Source: Deltaproteobacteria bacterium (lineage in GTDB: Bacteria; Myxococcota_A; UBA9042; PHBI01). From it: a DNA stretch of 64,000 nt. The notes below the pieces were generated by a model. That model was not told where the DNA came from, did no database searches, and saw only the letters and a list, made by a program, of their open reading frames with translations. Where the stretch lies: the NCBI GenBank assembly GCA_011526585.1, contig WYBB01000255.1, positions 78,363 through 142,362 of the forward strand. The letters are read 5' to 3'. Positions within the stretch are counted from its first letter, which is position 1; each line of letters begins with the position of its first letter. Of the stretch, positions 5,832-15,146 are shown one piece after another. Made by a program: the position numbers and the translations under genes.

Positions 5832-8632
5832 AGTGGCGCTTCCGTGGCTCGCACAACACGCGCGGGCTCGCCCCTCAGGCCAATCCGCAGCCGCGCGTCG
5901 CGCCGCCGATCGCCAGCCGCACGGTGCATGGGCGCATGCGCTTCGTCGCCGTCGGGCTCGGCCTGGCGCTCGCCGTCGCGACCGGACGCGCGGTCGTGCT
6001 GCAGACGGTCGAGGCGCCGGCGATGAAGCGCGAGGCGGCCAAGAACTACCTGCGCAGCGAGACCCTCGACGACTGGCGCGGCGACATCGTCGATCGCAAC
6101 GGCCGCCTGCTCGGCGTCTCGGTGCACCGCTGGGCGATCACCGTCGATCCCAAGAGCGTCGCCGAGCCGCGCCGCACCGCCCAGGTGCTCGCCCCGATCA
6201 CCGGCCTGTCCGAGGTCGAGGTGCTCCGGCGCATCGACCCGAGCGCCGTCGAGATCGACGAAGGCGAGTCGCTCAACCCCGCCAGCGCGATGGCGCGCGA
6301 GCTCACCGCGCCGCTCGTGCGCGCCCTGGCCGGCGCCTGGGACGTGCCGCGCGCGCACTTCGATCGGCGCCTCGACATCGTCGAGCGCTTCTTCCAGCTC
6401 GAGCAGCTGCGCTCGTCGGCGGTCTTCGGGATCGTCGACGAGCTCGCCGCCGCCGCCGAGAACACGGCGCGCGCGCTCGCCACCGACGTCGACAAGCTGC
6501 GCTTCTTCCCGACGCGCGGCCGCCGCTTCGCCTACGTGGCGCACGACCTCGACGACGACGCCGTCGAGCGCCTCGCCGAGGCGCGCGACGCCGAGACCCG
6601 GCGCTGCCGCGAGGCGCGTGAGGTCGGCGAGTCGTGCAAGAACGCGCTCACCGCGGTCTGGGCGCGCCCCGAGTCGCGCCGCTACTACCCCAAGCGCGAG
6701 CTCGGCTCGCAGCTCATCGGCCTCGTCGGTCGCGACGACAAGGGCCTCTCGGGGATCGAGCAGGCGATGAACGGGTTCCTCTCGGGCGGCATGGAGCGGG
6801 TCACCGCGATCAAGGACTCGCGCGGACACCGCATCTTCCTCGACGGGCTGCCCGCGGACGCCACCCTCGTCGGCAACACCGTCGAGCTGACGATCGATCA
6901 ACAGATCCAAGCCTGGGCCGAACAGGAGCTCGGGCGCGCCTGCCTCGCCTCGGGCGCCCGCGCCGGCTACGCCATCGCCATCCGCCCCAAGACCGGCGAG
7001 GTGCTCGCCGCCGCCAACTTCCCCAACTACAACCCCAACACCTTCCAGGACTGGTTCCGCGAGCAGCGCCCGATCAAGGAAGAGCGCGCCGCCCTCTTCG
7101 AGCGCCGCAGGAACCTCGAGTGGGCCTCGAAGTTCGGCTTCGTCGACAAGGCCTACGGCGAGCACACCGACCGCACGCGGCGCGAGCTCGCCGCCGGCCT
7201 CGAACAGGAGATCGACGCCTTCGTCGAGTACCAGCACGCCTACCCCAACGCCTCGCGCAACATGGCGTTCCTCGACGTCTACGAGCCCGGCTCGATCATG
7301 AAGGTCTTCACCGCCGCGGCCGCGCTCGAGGAGAACGTCATCGACCTCGACACGACCTTCGACCTCGAGAACGGCGACTGGGAGCTCGACGACATCGAAG
7401 GCAACGTCATCCACGACATCACGCGCCTCACCGAAGGCAACCTCGCCCTCATCCTCAAGAAATCCTCCAACATCGGCGCCTCGAAGATCGCGTTCCTGCT
7501 CGGCGCGCCCAAGCTCGAGGAGTACCTGCGCGCCTTCGGCTTCGGCGCCGCGACGCGCAGCGGTTTCCCCGGCGAACCCAAGGGGATCCTGCGCCCCGCC
7601 GATCAGTGGGTGCCGGTCGAGCTCGCCAACGTCAGCTTCGGCCAGGGCATGGCCGCGACGGGGATCCAGCTCGCGATGGCCCTCGGCGCGCTCGCCAACG
7701 AAGGGCGCCTGATGCAGCCGCTCCTCGTCAAGCGCGTGCTCGACGGCAACGGCCAGGTCCTCGAGTCCTGGCAGCCGCGCGAGGTGCGTCAGGTCGTCTC
7801 CGAAAAGACCGCGCGCACCGTGCTCGATCTCATGCAGGGCGTCGTCGAGCCAGACGGCACCGGTCGCCGCGCCTACATCCCCGAGTGGCCGGTGGCGGGC
7901 AAGACCGGCACCGGCCAGAAGCCGCACCTGCGTCGCCGCGGCTACTCCGAGGAGATGTGGGTCAACACCTTCTTCGGCGTCGCGCCCGCCGACGATCCCG
8001 AGGTCGTCGTCGTCATCCTCATCGACGAGCCCAAGGGCAAGAAGCACGGCGGCGGGCTCATCGCGGCGCCCGCCTTCAAGCGCCTCATGGAGAAGACGCT
8101 CGGCTACCTCGGCGTGCCGTCGCCGTTCGTCACCGGCAAGCGCATGGCGTGGCTCGCGCCCGATGTGCTGGCCGAGCGCCGCGCCGAGGAGCGCCTGCCC
8201 GATGCGCACCCCGATCCGATCGAGGCGCTCGCGCCCCGCGTCGCGACGACCGATGGCCTCGTGCCGGTGCCGGACTTCCGCGGCCTCACCATGGCCGAGG
8301 TCAAGCGTCTGGCCGCGCAGATCGGGCTCACCGTGCGCTTCGAGGGCAGCGGCGTCGCGACCGCCCAGAGCGTGATGCCCTCGCAGACCGTCGACGCCAC
8401 CGAGGGCGTGCTCGTCACCTTCCGCTCGCAGCTCCCCGGCGACGTCGCCGGCGGTGAAGAGGCCCGCGCCGTCGTGCCCGCGCCGAGCGCGCTCGCCGCC
8501 GACTGGATCGATGCACGCACCGCGCCGCCGACCCGCATCCCGATGATCGAGGACGCCGAGCGCCTCGACCCGCCGGTCGCGATCGTGCCCGGCGGCGTGC
8601 GGGACGACGAGCCCGCCGGAGGTGCGCCGTGA
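5828..8632 (+). CDS. ftsI: septal class B penicillin-binding protein (FtsI/PBP3), oversized, with PASTA domain
   Basis: A protein of 934 residues, against about 580 for Escherichia coli FtsI and about 650-750 for PASTA-bearing relatives. GTG start at 5828 overlapping ftsL by 4 bp. One membrane helix at about 37-59, then a pedestal domain and a transpeptidase with nucleophile S489-IMK (YEPGSIMKVF), S546-SN and K692-TG. A C-terminal PASTA domain (VPDFRGLTMAEVKRLAAQIG..., about 811-865) precedes an Ala/Pro-rich tail. Extra material lies in the pedestal (about 140-260) and in a charged segment of about 60-70 residues directly before the active-site Ser, where most homologues have about 20. FtsI cross-links septal murein with FtsW (encoded downstream). 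Confidence 0.95.
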   Translation: MKWRFRGSHNTRGLAPQANPQPRVAPPIASRTVHGRMRFVAVGLGLALAVATGRAVVLQTVEAPAMKREAAKNYLRSETLDDWRGDIVDRNGRLLGVSVHRWAITVDPKSVAEPRRTAQVLAPITGLSEVEVLRRIDPSAVEIDEGESLNPASAMARELTAPLVRALAGAWDVPRAHFDRRLDIVERFFQLEQLRSSAVFGIVDELAAAAENTARALATDVDKLRFFPTRGRRFAYVAHDLDDDAVERLAEARDAETRRCREAREVGESCKNALTAVWARPESRRYYPKRELGSQLIGLVGRDDKGLSGIEQAMNGFLSGGMERVTAIKDSRGHRIFLDGLPADATLVGNTVELTIDQQIQAWAEQELGRACLASGARAGYAIAIRPKTGEVLAAANFPNYNPNTFQDWFREQRPIKEERAALFERRRNLEWASKFGFVDKAYGEHTDRTRRELAAGLEQEIDAFVEYQHAYPNASRNMAFLDVYEPGSIMKVFTAAAALEENVIDLDTTFDLENGDWELDDIEGNVIHDITRLTEGNLALILKKSSNIGASKIAFLLGAPKLEEYLRAFGFGAATRSGFPGEPKGILRPADQWVPVELANVSFGQGMAATGIQLAMALGALANEGRLMQPLLVKRVLDGNGQVLESWQPREVRQVVSEKTARTVLDLMQGVVEPDGTGRRAYIPEWPVAGKTGTGQKPHLRRRGYSEEMWVNTFFGVAPADDPEVVVVILIDEPKGKKHGGGLIAAPAFKRLMEKTLGYLGVPSPFVTGKRMAWLAPDVLAERRAEERLPDAHPDPIEALAPRVATTDGLVPVPDFRGLTMAEVKRLAAQIGLTVRFEGSGVATAQSVMPSQTVDATEGVLVTFRSQLPGDVAGGEEARAVVPAPSALAADWIDARTAPPTRIPMIEDAERLDPPVAIVPGGVRDDEPAGGAP

Positions 8633-10191
8633 GCCCGCCGGCCCAGGCCTTCGTCGCCGCCGAGCGCACCCCGCGCGCGCTCGGCGAGCTGCTCGCGACG
8701 CTCCCGCCCGGGCAGCTCCTCGCGCTGTCCGGCGCACGCTCCACCATCGTCGACCACTTCACCCAGGACTCGCGCGCCGTCGCCCCCGGCGGCCTCTTCG
8801 TCGCCACCCGCGGCTCCTCCTGGGACGGGCACGCCTTCATCGGCACCGCCCTCGACGCGGGCGCCGCCGCCATCGTCGCCGAGTCCCCGCGCCCCGAGGA
8901 TCGCCCCCTCGCCCCGCGCGTCGCCTGGGTGCAAGTCGCCGACGGCCTCGTCGCCCTCGCCCACATCGCCGCCGCCTGGTACGGCCACCCCGGCCGCGAC
9001 GTGCACGTCCTGGCGACGACCGGCACCAACGGCAAGACGACGACGACCTTCCTCCTGCGCGCCATCCTCGAGGCCTGGGGCAAACGCGTCGGCCTCGTCT
9101 CGACCGTCGAGATCGCCATCGCCGGCGAGCAGGCCGAGACGATCTTCACCACCCCGCCCGCGCCCGAGTTCCAGAAGCTCCTCGCCATGATGCGCGCACG
9201 CGCCTGCAGCCACGCCGTCGTCGAGGCCTCGAGCCACGGCCTGCACCAGCACCGCATCGCCGCCTTCCCGGTCGCCGTCGCCGGCTTCACCAACCTGAGC
9301 CGCGACCACCTCGACTACCACCACACCATGGACGCCTACGAGGCGGCCAAGGCGCGCCTCTTCACCGACCTCGCCGAGCGCGCCTGCGTCTGCGTCGACG
9401 AGCCCGCCGGCCGCCGCATGGCCGATCGCTTCCGCGCGCGCTTCCCCGTCACCGACCGCCTCGTCACCGTCAGCACCCGCGGCGAGCCCGCCACGCTCTC
9501 CGCCACGTCCGTGCGCTCCGACCTCGACGGCCTCAGCGCCGAGATCGCCTGCTCGCTCCCGGGCGCACCGCCGACGCTCCGCCTGCAGAGCCCGCTCATC
9601 GGCCGCCACAACGTCGAGAACACCCTCGTCGCGCTCGGCATGGCGCACCTCGCCGGCGTGCCGCTCACCACCGCGCTCGCCGCGCTCACCACCGCCGCCG
9701 GCGCGCCCGGCCGCCTGCAGCGCGTCGCCCGCCCCGACGGCGCCGGCCCGACCTGCTTCGTCGACTACGCCCACACCCCCGACGCCCTCGCCAACGTGCT
9801 CGGCGCGCTCGGCCCGCTCGTGCACGCGCGCGGCGGCCGCCTCGTCTGCGTCTTCGGCGCCGGCGGCGACCGCGACCCCGGCAAGCGCCCCGAGATGGCC
9901 GCCATCGCCGCCGCCCACGCAGACCGCGTCGTCGCCACCTCCGACAACCCCCGCACCGAGGACCCGGAGGCGATCCTCGACGCCATCGCCGCCGGCTTCC
10001 CCGCCGGCTTCCCGTTCACGCGCGTCACCGATCGCAGGGCCGCCATCACCACCGCCATCGCCGAATCCTCCTCGCACGACGCCGTGCTGATCGCCGGCAA
10101 GGGCCACGAACCCTACCAGATCATCGGCACCACCCGGCACCCCTTCGACGACGCCGCGGTCGTTCGCGCCGCGCTGGAGGGCTGGGGATGA
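8629..10191 (+). CDS. murE: UDP-MurNAc-L-Ala-D-Glu:meso-diaminopimelate ligase
   Basis: A Mur ligase of 520 residues that adds the third stem-peptide residue in the cytoplasm. ATP-binding loop TGTNGKTTTTF near residue 131; VEASSHGLHQHR and NLSRDHLDYHHTMDAYEAAKARLF are MurE signatures. The DNPR motif (residues 439-442), which recognises meso-diaminopimelate, is intact, so the peptidoglycan should be DAP-type. GTG start (8629) overlaps the ftsI stop by 4 bp. The N-terminus has an extension of about 20 residues before the MurE substrate-binding domain (DSRAVAPGGLFVATRG). Confidence 0.96.
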   Translation: MSPPAQAFVAAERTPRALGELLATLPPGQLLALSGARSTIVDHFTQDSRAVAPGGLFVATRGSSWDGHAFIGTALDAGAAAIVAESPRPEDRPLAPRVAWVQVADGLVALAHIAAAWYGHPGRDVHVLATTGTNGKTTTTFLLRAILEAWGKRVGLVSTVEIAIAGEQAETIFTTPPAPEFQKLLAMMRARACSHAVVEASSHGLHQHRIAAFPVAVAGFTNLSRDHLDYHHTMDAYEAAKARLFTDLAERACVCVDEPAGRRMADRFRARFPVTDRLVTVSTRGEPATLSATSVRSDLDGLSAEIACSLPGAPPTLRLQSPLIGRHNVENTLVALGMAHLAGVPLTTALAALTTAAGAPGRLQRVARPDGAGPTCFVDYAHTPDALANVLGALGPLVHARGGRLVCVFGAGGDRDPGKRPEMAAIAAAHADRVVATSDNPRTEDPEAILDAIAAGFPAGFPFTRVTDRRAAITTAIAESSSHDAVLIAGKGHEPYQIIGTTRHPFDDAAVVRAALEGWG

Positions 10192-11588
10192 GGCTCAGCG
10201 CCCGCCAGATCGCGCACCTCACCGACGGCCACGCCACCGGGCCCGCCGTCGTCTTCGACGCGTTCTCGACCGACAGCCGCAAGCTCGCCCCCGGCAGCCT
10301 CTTCATCGCGCTGTCCGGCGAGCGCTTCGACGGCCATGACTTCGTCGCCGCCGCGCTCGACGCCGGTGCCGCCGGCGCCCTCGTCAGCCGCGACGTCGCC
10401 GCCGCCGCCGACGCCTGCCTCATCCGGGTCGCCGACACCCAGCACGCGCTCAGCGCGCTCGGCGCCGCCTGCCGCCATCTGCATCCCGGCCGCTTCGTCG
10501 CCATCACCGGCTCGGTCGGCAAGACGACGACCAAGGACATGCTCGCCGCCGCGCTCGCCCCCTTCGGCAAGGTCGGCAAGACCCCCGGCAACCTCAACAA
10601 CCACATCGGCGTGCCGCTCACCCTCCTCGGCCTCGCCGGTGACGAGGACTTCGTCGTCACCGAGCTCGGCATGTCCGCGCCCGGCGAGATCGCGCGCCTC
10701 ACCCACCTCGCGCGCCCCGACGTCGGCCTCGTCACCCGCGCCGCGGCCGCCCACCTCGCCTTCTTCCCCGACGTCGACGCCATCGCCGACGCCAAGGCCG
10801 AGCTCTACGAGCACCTGTCGCCGCACGCCCGCGCGGTCGTCAACGCCGACGACCCGCGCCTTTCGACCCGCGCGGCCGCCTTCCTGGCGCCCCGGCAGCA
10901 GTTCACATTTGGCCACAATACTTCGGCAGACGTCCGCGTGATCGGCGCCGACCAGACGAGCGACGAGCTGGTCGCCACGCTCGCGGTGGGCGCCGATACC
11001 TTCGTCGTACGCCTCGCCGCCCACGGCGCCCACCTCGCCGACAACGCCGCCGCCGCGCTCGCCGCCTGTCATGCGCTCGACCTCGACCCCGGCCGCGCCG
11101 CCTCGGCGCTGTCCGCTGGCTTCTCCCCCGCGCGCCACCGCCTCGAGCGCCTTCACCTCGGCGGCCTCACCGTGCTCGACGACTGCTACAACGCCAACCC
11201 GGCCTCCACCCGCGCCGCGCTCGCCGCCTTCGACGCCGTCGCGCACGCCATCGCGCACGCCGACCGCCTCGCCGTCATCGGCTCGATGCGCGAGCTCGGC
11301 CCCAGCGCCGACACCCTGCACGCCGAGATCGGCCGCCGCGCCGCCGCCTCCGCCTCGCTCGTCGTCGCCACCGGCCCACACGCCGAGGCGCTCGCCACCG
11401 CCGCGCGCGACGCCGGCGCCCTCGCCCTCGCCGCCCCCGATCTCGCCGCGCTCTCCGACGCCATCACCGACTGGGCGCGCGCCCACCCTGCCGGCGCCGT
11501 GCTGCTCAAGGGCTCTCGCGGCGAGCGCCTCGAGCGCGCCCTCGACCTCCTCGCCGGCGCCACCGCGATCCCCCGGGGAGGTGGCTGA
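10188..11588 (+). CDS. murF: UDP-MurNAc-tripeptide:D-alanyl-D-alanine ligase
   Basis: A protein of 466 residues that attaches the D-Ala-D-Ala dipeptide to the UDP-MurNAc tripeptide. Visible features: N-terminal DSRKLAPGSLFIALSGERFDGHDF, ATP loop TGSVGKTTTKDML (about 107-119), LNNHIGVPLTLLGL, and DDCYNANPASTRAAL in the C-terminal domain. The frame extends upstream through murE as an artefact; the true start is the ATG overlapping the murE TGA. It ends one base into mraY. Confidence 0.96.
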   Translation: MRLSARQIAHLTDGHATGPAVVFDAFSTDSRKLAPGSLFIALSGERFDGHDFVAAALDAGAAGALVSRDVAAAADACLIRVADTQHALSALGAACRHLHPGRFVAITGSVGKTTTKDMLAAALAPFGKVGKTPGNLNNHIGVPLTLLGLAGDEDFVVTELGMSAPGEIARLTHLARPDVGLVTRAAAAHLAFFPDVDAIADAKAELYEHLSPHARAVVNADDPRLSTRAAAFLAPRQQFTFGHNTSADVRVIGADQTSDELVATLAVGADTFVVRLAAHGAHLADNAAAALAACHALDLDPGRAASALSAGFSPARHRLERLHLGGLTVLDDCYNANPASTRAALAAFDAVAHAIAHADRLAVIGSMRELGPSADTLHAEIGRRAAASASLVVATGPHAEALATAARDAGALALAAPDLAALSDAITDWARAHPAGAVLLKGSRGERLERALDLLAGATAIPRGGG

Positions 11589-12697
11589 TGTTCTACTTCC
11601 TCTGGGAGCTCTCCGCCGACTCGCCCGGCGTCTTCCGCCTCTTCGGCTCGCCGATCTTCCGCACCATCGCCGCGCTCGCCACCGCGCTCTTCATCTGTCT
11701 GCTCCTCTACCCGTGGCTCATCCGCCGCCTGCAGGTGAAGCAGATCGGCCAGGTCGTGCGCCACGACGGCCCCGAGACGCACCTGTCCAAGCGCGGCACC
11801 CCGACCATGGGCGGCACGCTCCTCATCCTGTCGCTCTTCGTCTCGTGCCTGCTCTGGTGCAACCTCACCAACCCCTTCGTGTGGCTCACCCTCGGCATCA
11901 CCCTAGCGTACGCGATCATCGGCTTCCTCGACGACTACTGGAAGATCCGCGACCGCTCCTCGGGCGGCATGTCGGAGAAGCTCAAGCTCGTCACCCAGCT
12001 CCTCTCCGTCGGCGCGATGTGCGCGGTCTTCTTCTTCATGGTCGCCCCCGACGTCGGCTACTCGTTCGAGGTCCACCTGCCCTTCGTCAAGCCGACGCTC
12101 TTCACCATCTCGCTCGACGCCTGGTCCTACGCCATCTTCGCGGTCATCGTCATCTTCGCCACCTCGACCGCCGTCAACCTCACCGACGGCCTCGACGGCC
12201 TCGCCATCGGCCCGACCATCGTCTCGGCGACCACCTTCGGCGTGCTCGCCTACCTCTCGGGCGCCACCCTCTTCGGCTACTCGCTCGCCGACTGGCTGCT
12301 CCTGCCCAAGGTCCAGGGCGTCGACGAGCTCGCCGTCGTCTGCGCCGCCATCGCCGGCGCCTCGATCGGCTTCCTCTGGTACAACACCTACCCCGCCCAG
12401 GTCTTCATGGGCGACGTCGGCGCGCTCCCGCTCGGCGGCGCGCTCGGCGCCATCGCCGTCTTCACCAAACACGAGTTCCTCTCGGTCATCGTGCACGGCA
12501 TCTTCGTCATCGAGTTCCTCTCGGTGATCATCCAGCGCTACTCGTACCGTTGGACCGGCAAGCGCGTCTTCGCGATGGCGCCGATCCACCACCACTACGA
12601 GAAGAAGGGCTGGCCCGAGGCGCGCGTCACCGTGCGCTTCTGGATCATCTCCATCATCCTCGCGATCGTCGCGATCGCCAGCCTCAAGGTGCGCTGA
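11588..12697 (+). CDS. mraY: phospho-N-acetylmuramoyl-pentapeptide transferase
   Basis: An integral membrane enzyme of 369 residues that transfers phospho-MurNAc-pentapeptide to undecaprenyl phosphate, making lipid I. The catalytic and conserved segments are present: KRGTPTMGGTLLI, GFLDDYWKI with the Asp pair, NLTDGLDGLAIGP, MGDVGALPLGGALGAIA and the HHHYEKKGWPE loop. About ten membrane helices. In many bacteria murD follows; here mraY joins ftsW directly with a 1-bp overlap. Confidence 0.96.
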   Translation: MFYFLWELSADSPGVFRLFGSPIFRTIAALATALFICLLLYPWLIRRLQVKQIGQVVRHDGPETHLSKRGTPTMGGTLLILSLFVSCLLWCNLTNPFVWLTLGITLAYAIIGFLDDYWKIRDRSSGGMSEKLKLVTQLLSVGAMCAVFFFMVAPDVGYSFEVHLPFVKPTLFTISLDAWSYAIFAVIVIFATSTAVNLTDGLDGLAIGPTIVSATTFGVLAYLSGATLFGYSLADWLLLPKVQGVDELAVVCAAIAGASIGFLWYNTYPAQVFMGDVGALPLGGALGAIAVFTKHEFLSVIVHGIFVIEFLSVIIQRYSYRWTGKRVFAMAPIHHHYEKKGWPEARVTVRFWIISIILAIVAIASLKVR

Positions 12698-14022
12698 TGG
12701 TGGCGACGACCCATACGCCCGACACCGGCGCCATCCGACGCGAGCTCAAGAAGGTCGCGCCCTACGACTTCCCGCTGCTCGCCGCCGTCGTGCTCCTGCT
12801 CGGCCTCGGCGCCGTGATGGTCTACTCGGCGACCATCAACGAGATGACGCAGCTCAACGGCAACGGCGCCGCCAAGCTCCAGACCCACATCCTGCACATG
12901 GGGCTCGGCGTCACCGCCCTCTTCATCGCCACCTTCACGCCCTACCGCCGCCTGCGCCAGCTCACCTACCCGGCGCTCGTCGTCACCGTGCTGCTGCTGG
13001 CGATGGTGGTGGTCGTCGGCGTCGAGGCCGGCAACGCGCGCCGCTGGCTCGCCCTGCCCGGCTTCAACTTCCAACCCGCCGAGCTCGCCAAGCTCGTCTT
13101 CGTGATCTTCCTCGCGCACTCGATCACCAAGAAGGCGGGCAACATCCGCCGCTTCACCGTCGCCTTCATCCCGCACTTCATGGTCGCCTCGGTGCTGATC
13201 CTGCTCTGCCTCTTCCAGCCCGACTTCGGCACCTCGGTGCTGCTCGTCGTCGTCATGTTCGCGATGCTCTTCGTCGCCGGCACGCGCCTGTCCTACATGA
13301 CGCTCTTCATCTTCGTCGGCGGCTTCCTCGCCTTCCAGGCCATCGCCTCGAACGACATGCGCCTCGGGCGCGTGCTCGCCGCCATCGACCCGTGGGCCCA
13401 CCGCGACGACCGCGGATTCCAGATGGTGAACTCGCAGATCGCCATCGGCTCGGGCGAGGTCACCGGCCAGGGCATCGGCTTCGGTGGCCAGACGCTGACC
13501 GGCAACCTGCCCGAGGGCGAGACCGACTTCGTGCTCGCCGTCATCGGCGAGCAGCTCGGCGCGCTCGGCATCGCCTTCGTCGCGCTGTGCTTCGGCGTCA
13601 TCCTGTGGCGCGGCGCGCGCCTGGCGCTCGCCACCGAGGAGCCGTTCGCGCGCACCCTCGCCTTCGGCCTCACCCTGCTCCTCACGCTCGAGGCCGCCGT
13701 CAACATGCTGGTCGCGGTCGCGCTCATCCCGACCAAGGGCCTCACCCTGCCCTTCGTCAGCTACGGCGGCTCGTCGATGCTGATCTCCTGCGCGGCGATC
13801 GGGATCCTCCTCAACATCAGCCGCCAGTCCGGCTGGGAGAGCGTGCGCGCGCAGCTGCCGCTCCTGACCGAGCCCGAGCCGCCACCGCCGCCGCCGCGCC
13901 ACCGCGTGCGCCGCCAGGTCGAGACCTCGCGCCTGGGTCGCGTGATGGCGCGCTTCGTAAAGAAGAACCGCCCACAGCGCCTCGAGGACGTGCTTGGCCG
14001 CGACAAGGAGGGCAAGCCATGA
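12697..14022 (+). CDS. ftsW: septal peptidoglycan glycosyltransferase FtsW (SEDS family)
   Basis: A SEDS protein of 441 residues with about ten membrane helices. FtsW polymerises lipid II at the septum in complex with FtsI. Diagnostic segments: LGLGAVMVYSAT, ARRWLALPGFNFQPAELAKL, FQPDFGTSVLL, GFQMVNSQIAIGSGEVTGQGIGFGGQ, LPEGETDFVLAVIGEQLGALG and KGLTLPFVSYGGSSMLISC. The C-terminus has a Pro-rich cytoplasmic tail with RRQVETSRLGRVMARF. ATG at 12697 overlaps the mraY stop; upstream open frame through murF is not coding. It overlaps murG by 4 bp. Confidence 0.95.
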   Translation: MVATTHTPDTGAIRRELKKVAPYDFPLLAAVVLLLGLGAVMVYSATINEMTQLNGNGAAKLQTHILHMGLGVTALFIATFTPYRRLRQLTYPALVVTVLLLAMVVVVGVEAGNARRWLALPGFNFQPAELAKLVFVIFLAHSITKKAGNIRRFTVAFIPHFMVASVLILLCLFQPDFGTSVLLVVVMFAMLFVAGTRLSYMTLFIFVGGFLAFQAIASNDMRLGRVLAAIDPWAHRDDRGFQMVNSQIAIGSGEVTGQGIGFGGQTLTGNLPEGETDFVLAVIGEQLGALGIAFVALCFGVILWRGARLALATEEPFARTLAFGLTLLLTLEAAVNMLVAVALIPTKGLTLPFVSYGGSSMLISCAAIGILLNISRQSGWESVRAQLPLLTEPEPPPPPPRHRVRRQVETSRLGRVMARFVKKNRPQRLEDVLGRDKEGKP

Positions 14023-15146
14023 CGATCTCCTCCATCGTCATCGCGGGCGGCGGCACCGGCGGCCACGTCTACCCCGGCGTCGCCATCGCCGAGGAGATCC
14101 AGCGCCGCAACCCCGACGCGCGCGTCGCCTTCATCGGCACCGAGCGCGGCCTCGAGGCCCGGATCCTGCCGCCGCTCGGCTACGCCCTCGAGACGATCAA
14201 CGTCTCGCGCCTCAAGGGCGGCGGCCTCTGGGTCAAGATCAAGGGCCTCTTCCGGCTGCCGATCGCCACCTTCCAGAGCTGGCGCATCCTGCGTCGCCAC
14301 AAGCCCGAGGTCGTCGTCGGCGTCGGCGGCTACGCCTCGGGTCCGGCGCTCATCGCCGCCTGGCTCACCTTCCGCAAGACCGCCATCCAGGAGCAGAACG
14401 CCACCCCCGGCTTGACCAACCGCTGGCTCGGCAAGATCGCCCGGCGGATCTTCGTCGGCTTCTCCGCCGCCCAACGCTCCTTCAAGGCGAAGAAGACCGT
14501 CGTCACCGGCAACCCGATCCGCGCCGCCATCGCCGCGGGGCTCGCGAACGCGCAGCGCGCCCCCGACACGAGCGCCGCCGACACGAGCGCCGCCCCCCCG
14601 ACCGCACCCGGCCTGCGCGTGCTCGTCTTCGGCGGCTCGCAGGGCGCGACCTTCCTGAACGAGCGCGTGCCCGAGCTCCTCGTCCATCTCGTGTCGCGCG
14701 GCGTCGCCGTCACCGTCACCCACCAGACCGGCCCGAGCGAGGTCGACGCCACGCGCGAGCGCTACCGCCTGCTCGGCGGCTTCGCCACCGTCGTGCCGTT
14801 CATCGACCGCATGGCCGAAGCCTACGCCGCCGCCGACCTTGCGATCTGTCGCGCCGGCGCGCTGACGATCGCCGAGCTGACCGCGGTCGGGCTGCCGAGC
14901 GTGCTCGTGCCCTTCCCGCACGCCGCCGACAACCACCAGGAGGCCAACGCGCGCGTGCTCGAGGCCGCCGGCGCCGCGCTCGTCGCCACGCAGGCGAGCT
15001 GGGATCGCGAGCGCCTCACCGAGGCCCTGGCCGAGCTCGCGCGCGACCGGGCGCGGCTCATGCGCATGGGTGACGCGGCACGCGGCCTCGCCGAGGTCGA
15101 CGCCGCCAGGAAGCTCGTCGACGCGTTGGAGGTGCTCGCCGCATGA
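14019..15146 (+). CDS. murG: UDP-GlcNAc:lipid I N-acetylglucosaminyltransferase
   Basis: A peripheral GT28 glycosyltransferase of 375 residues that converts lipid I to lipid II on the inner leaflet. The N-terminal loop IAGGGTGGHVYPGVAIAEEI, VVGVGGYASGPALIAAWL, QEQNATPGLTNR, VFGGSQGATFLNE and the donor-sugar site (CRAGALTIAELTAVGLPSVLVPFPHAADNHQEANA) are all intact. A short Ala/Thr-rich insert containing a direct repeat (DTSAADTSAA) sits between the two Rossmann domains at about residues 183-196. murC, commonly next, is missing; murB follows with a 4-bp overlap. Confidence 0.96.
   Translation: MTISSIVIAGGGTGGHVYPGVAIAEEIQRRNPDARVAFIGTERGLEARILPPLGYALETINVSRLKGGGLWVKIKGLFRLPIATFQSWRILRRHKPEVVVGVGGYASGPALIAAWLTFRKTAIQEQNATPGLTNRWLGKIARRIFVGFSAAQRSFKAKKTVVTGNPIRAAIAAGLANAQRAPDTSAADTSAAPPTAPGLRVLVFGGSQGATFLNERVPELLVHLVSRGVAVTVTHQTGPSEVDATRERYRLLGGFATVVPFIDRMAEAYAAADLAICRAGALTIAELTAVGLPSVLVPFPHAADNHQEANARVLEAAGAALVATQASWDRERLTEALAELARDRARLMRMGDAARGLAEVDAARKLVDALEVLAA

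Noticed and set aside
5669..8737. Very long open frame antisense to ftsI
   Set aside because: Same GC-driven shadow; the plus strand encodes a full penicillin-binding protein.
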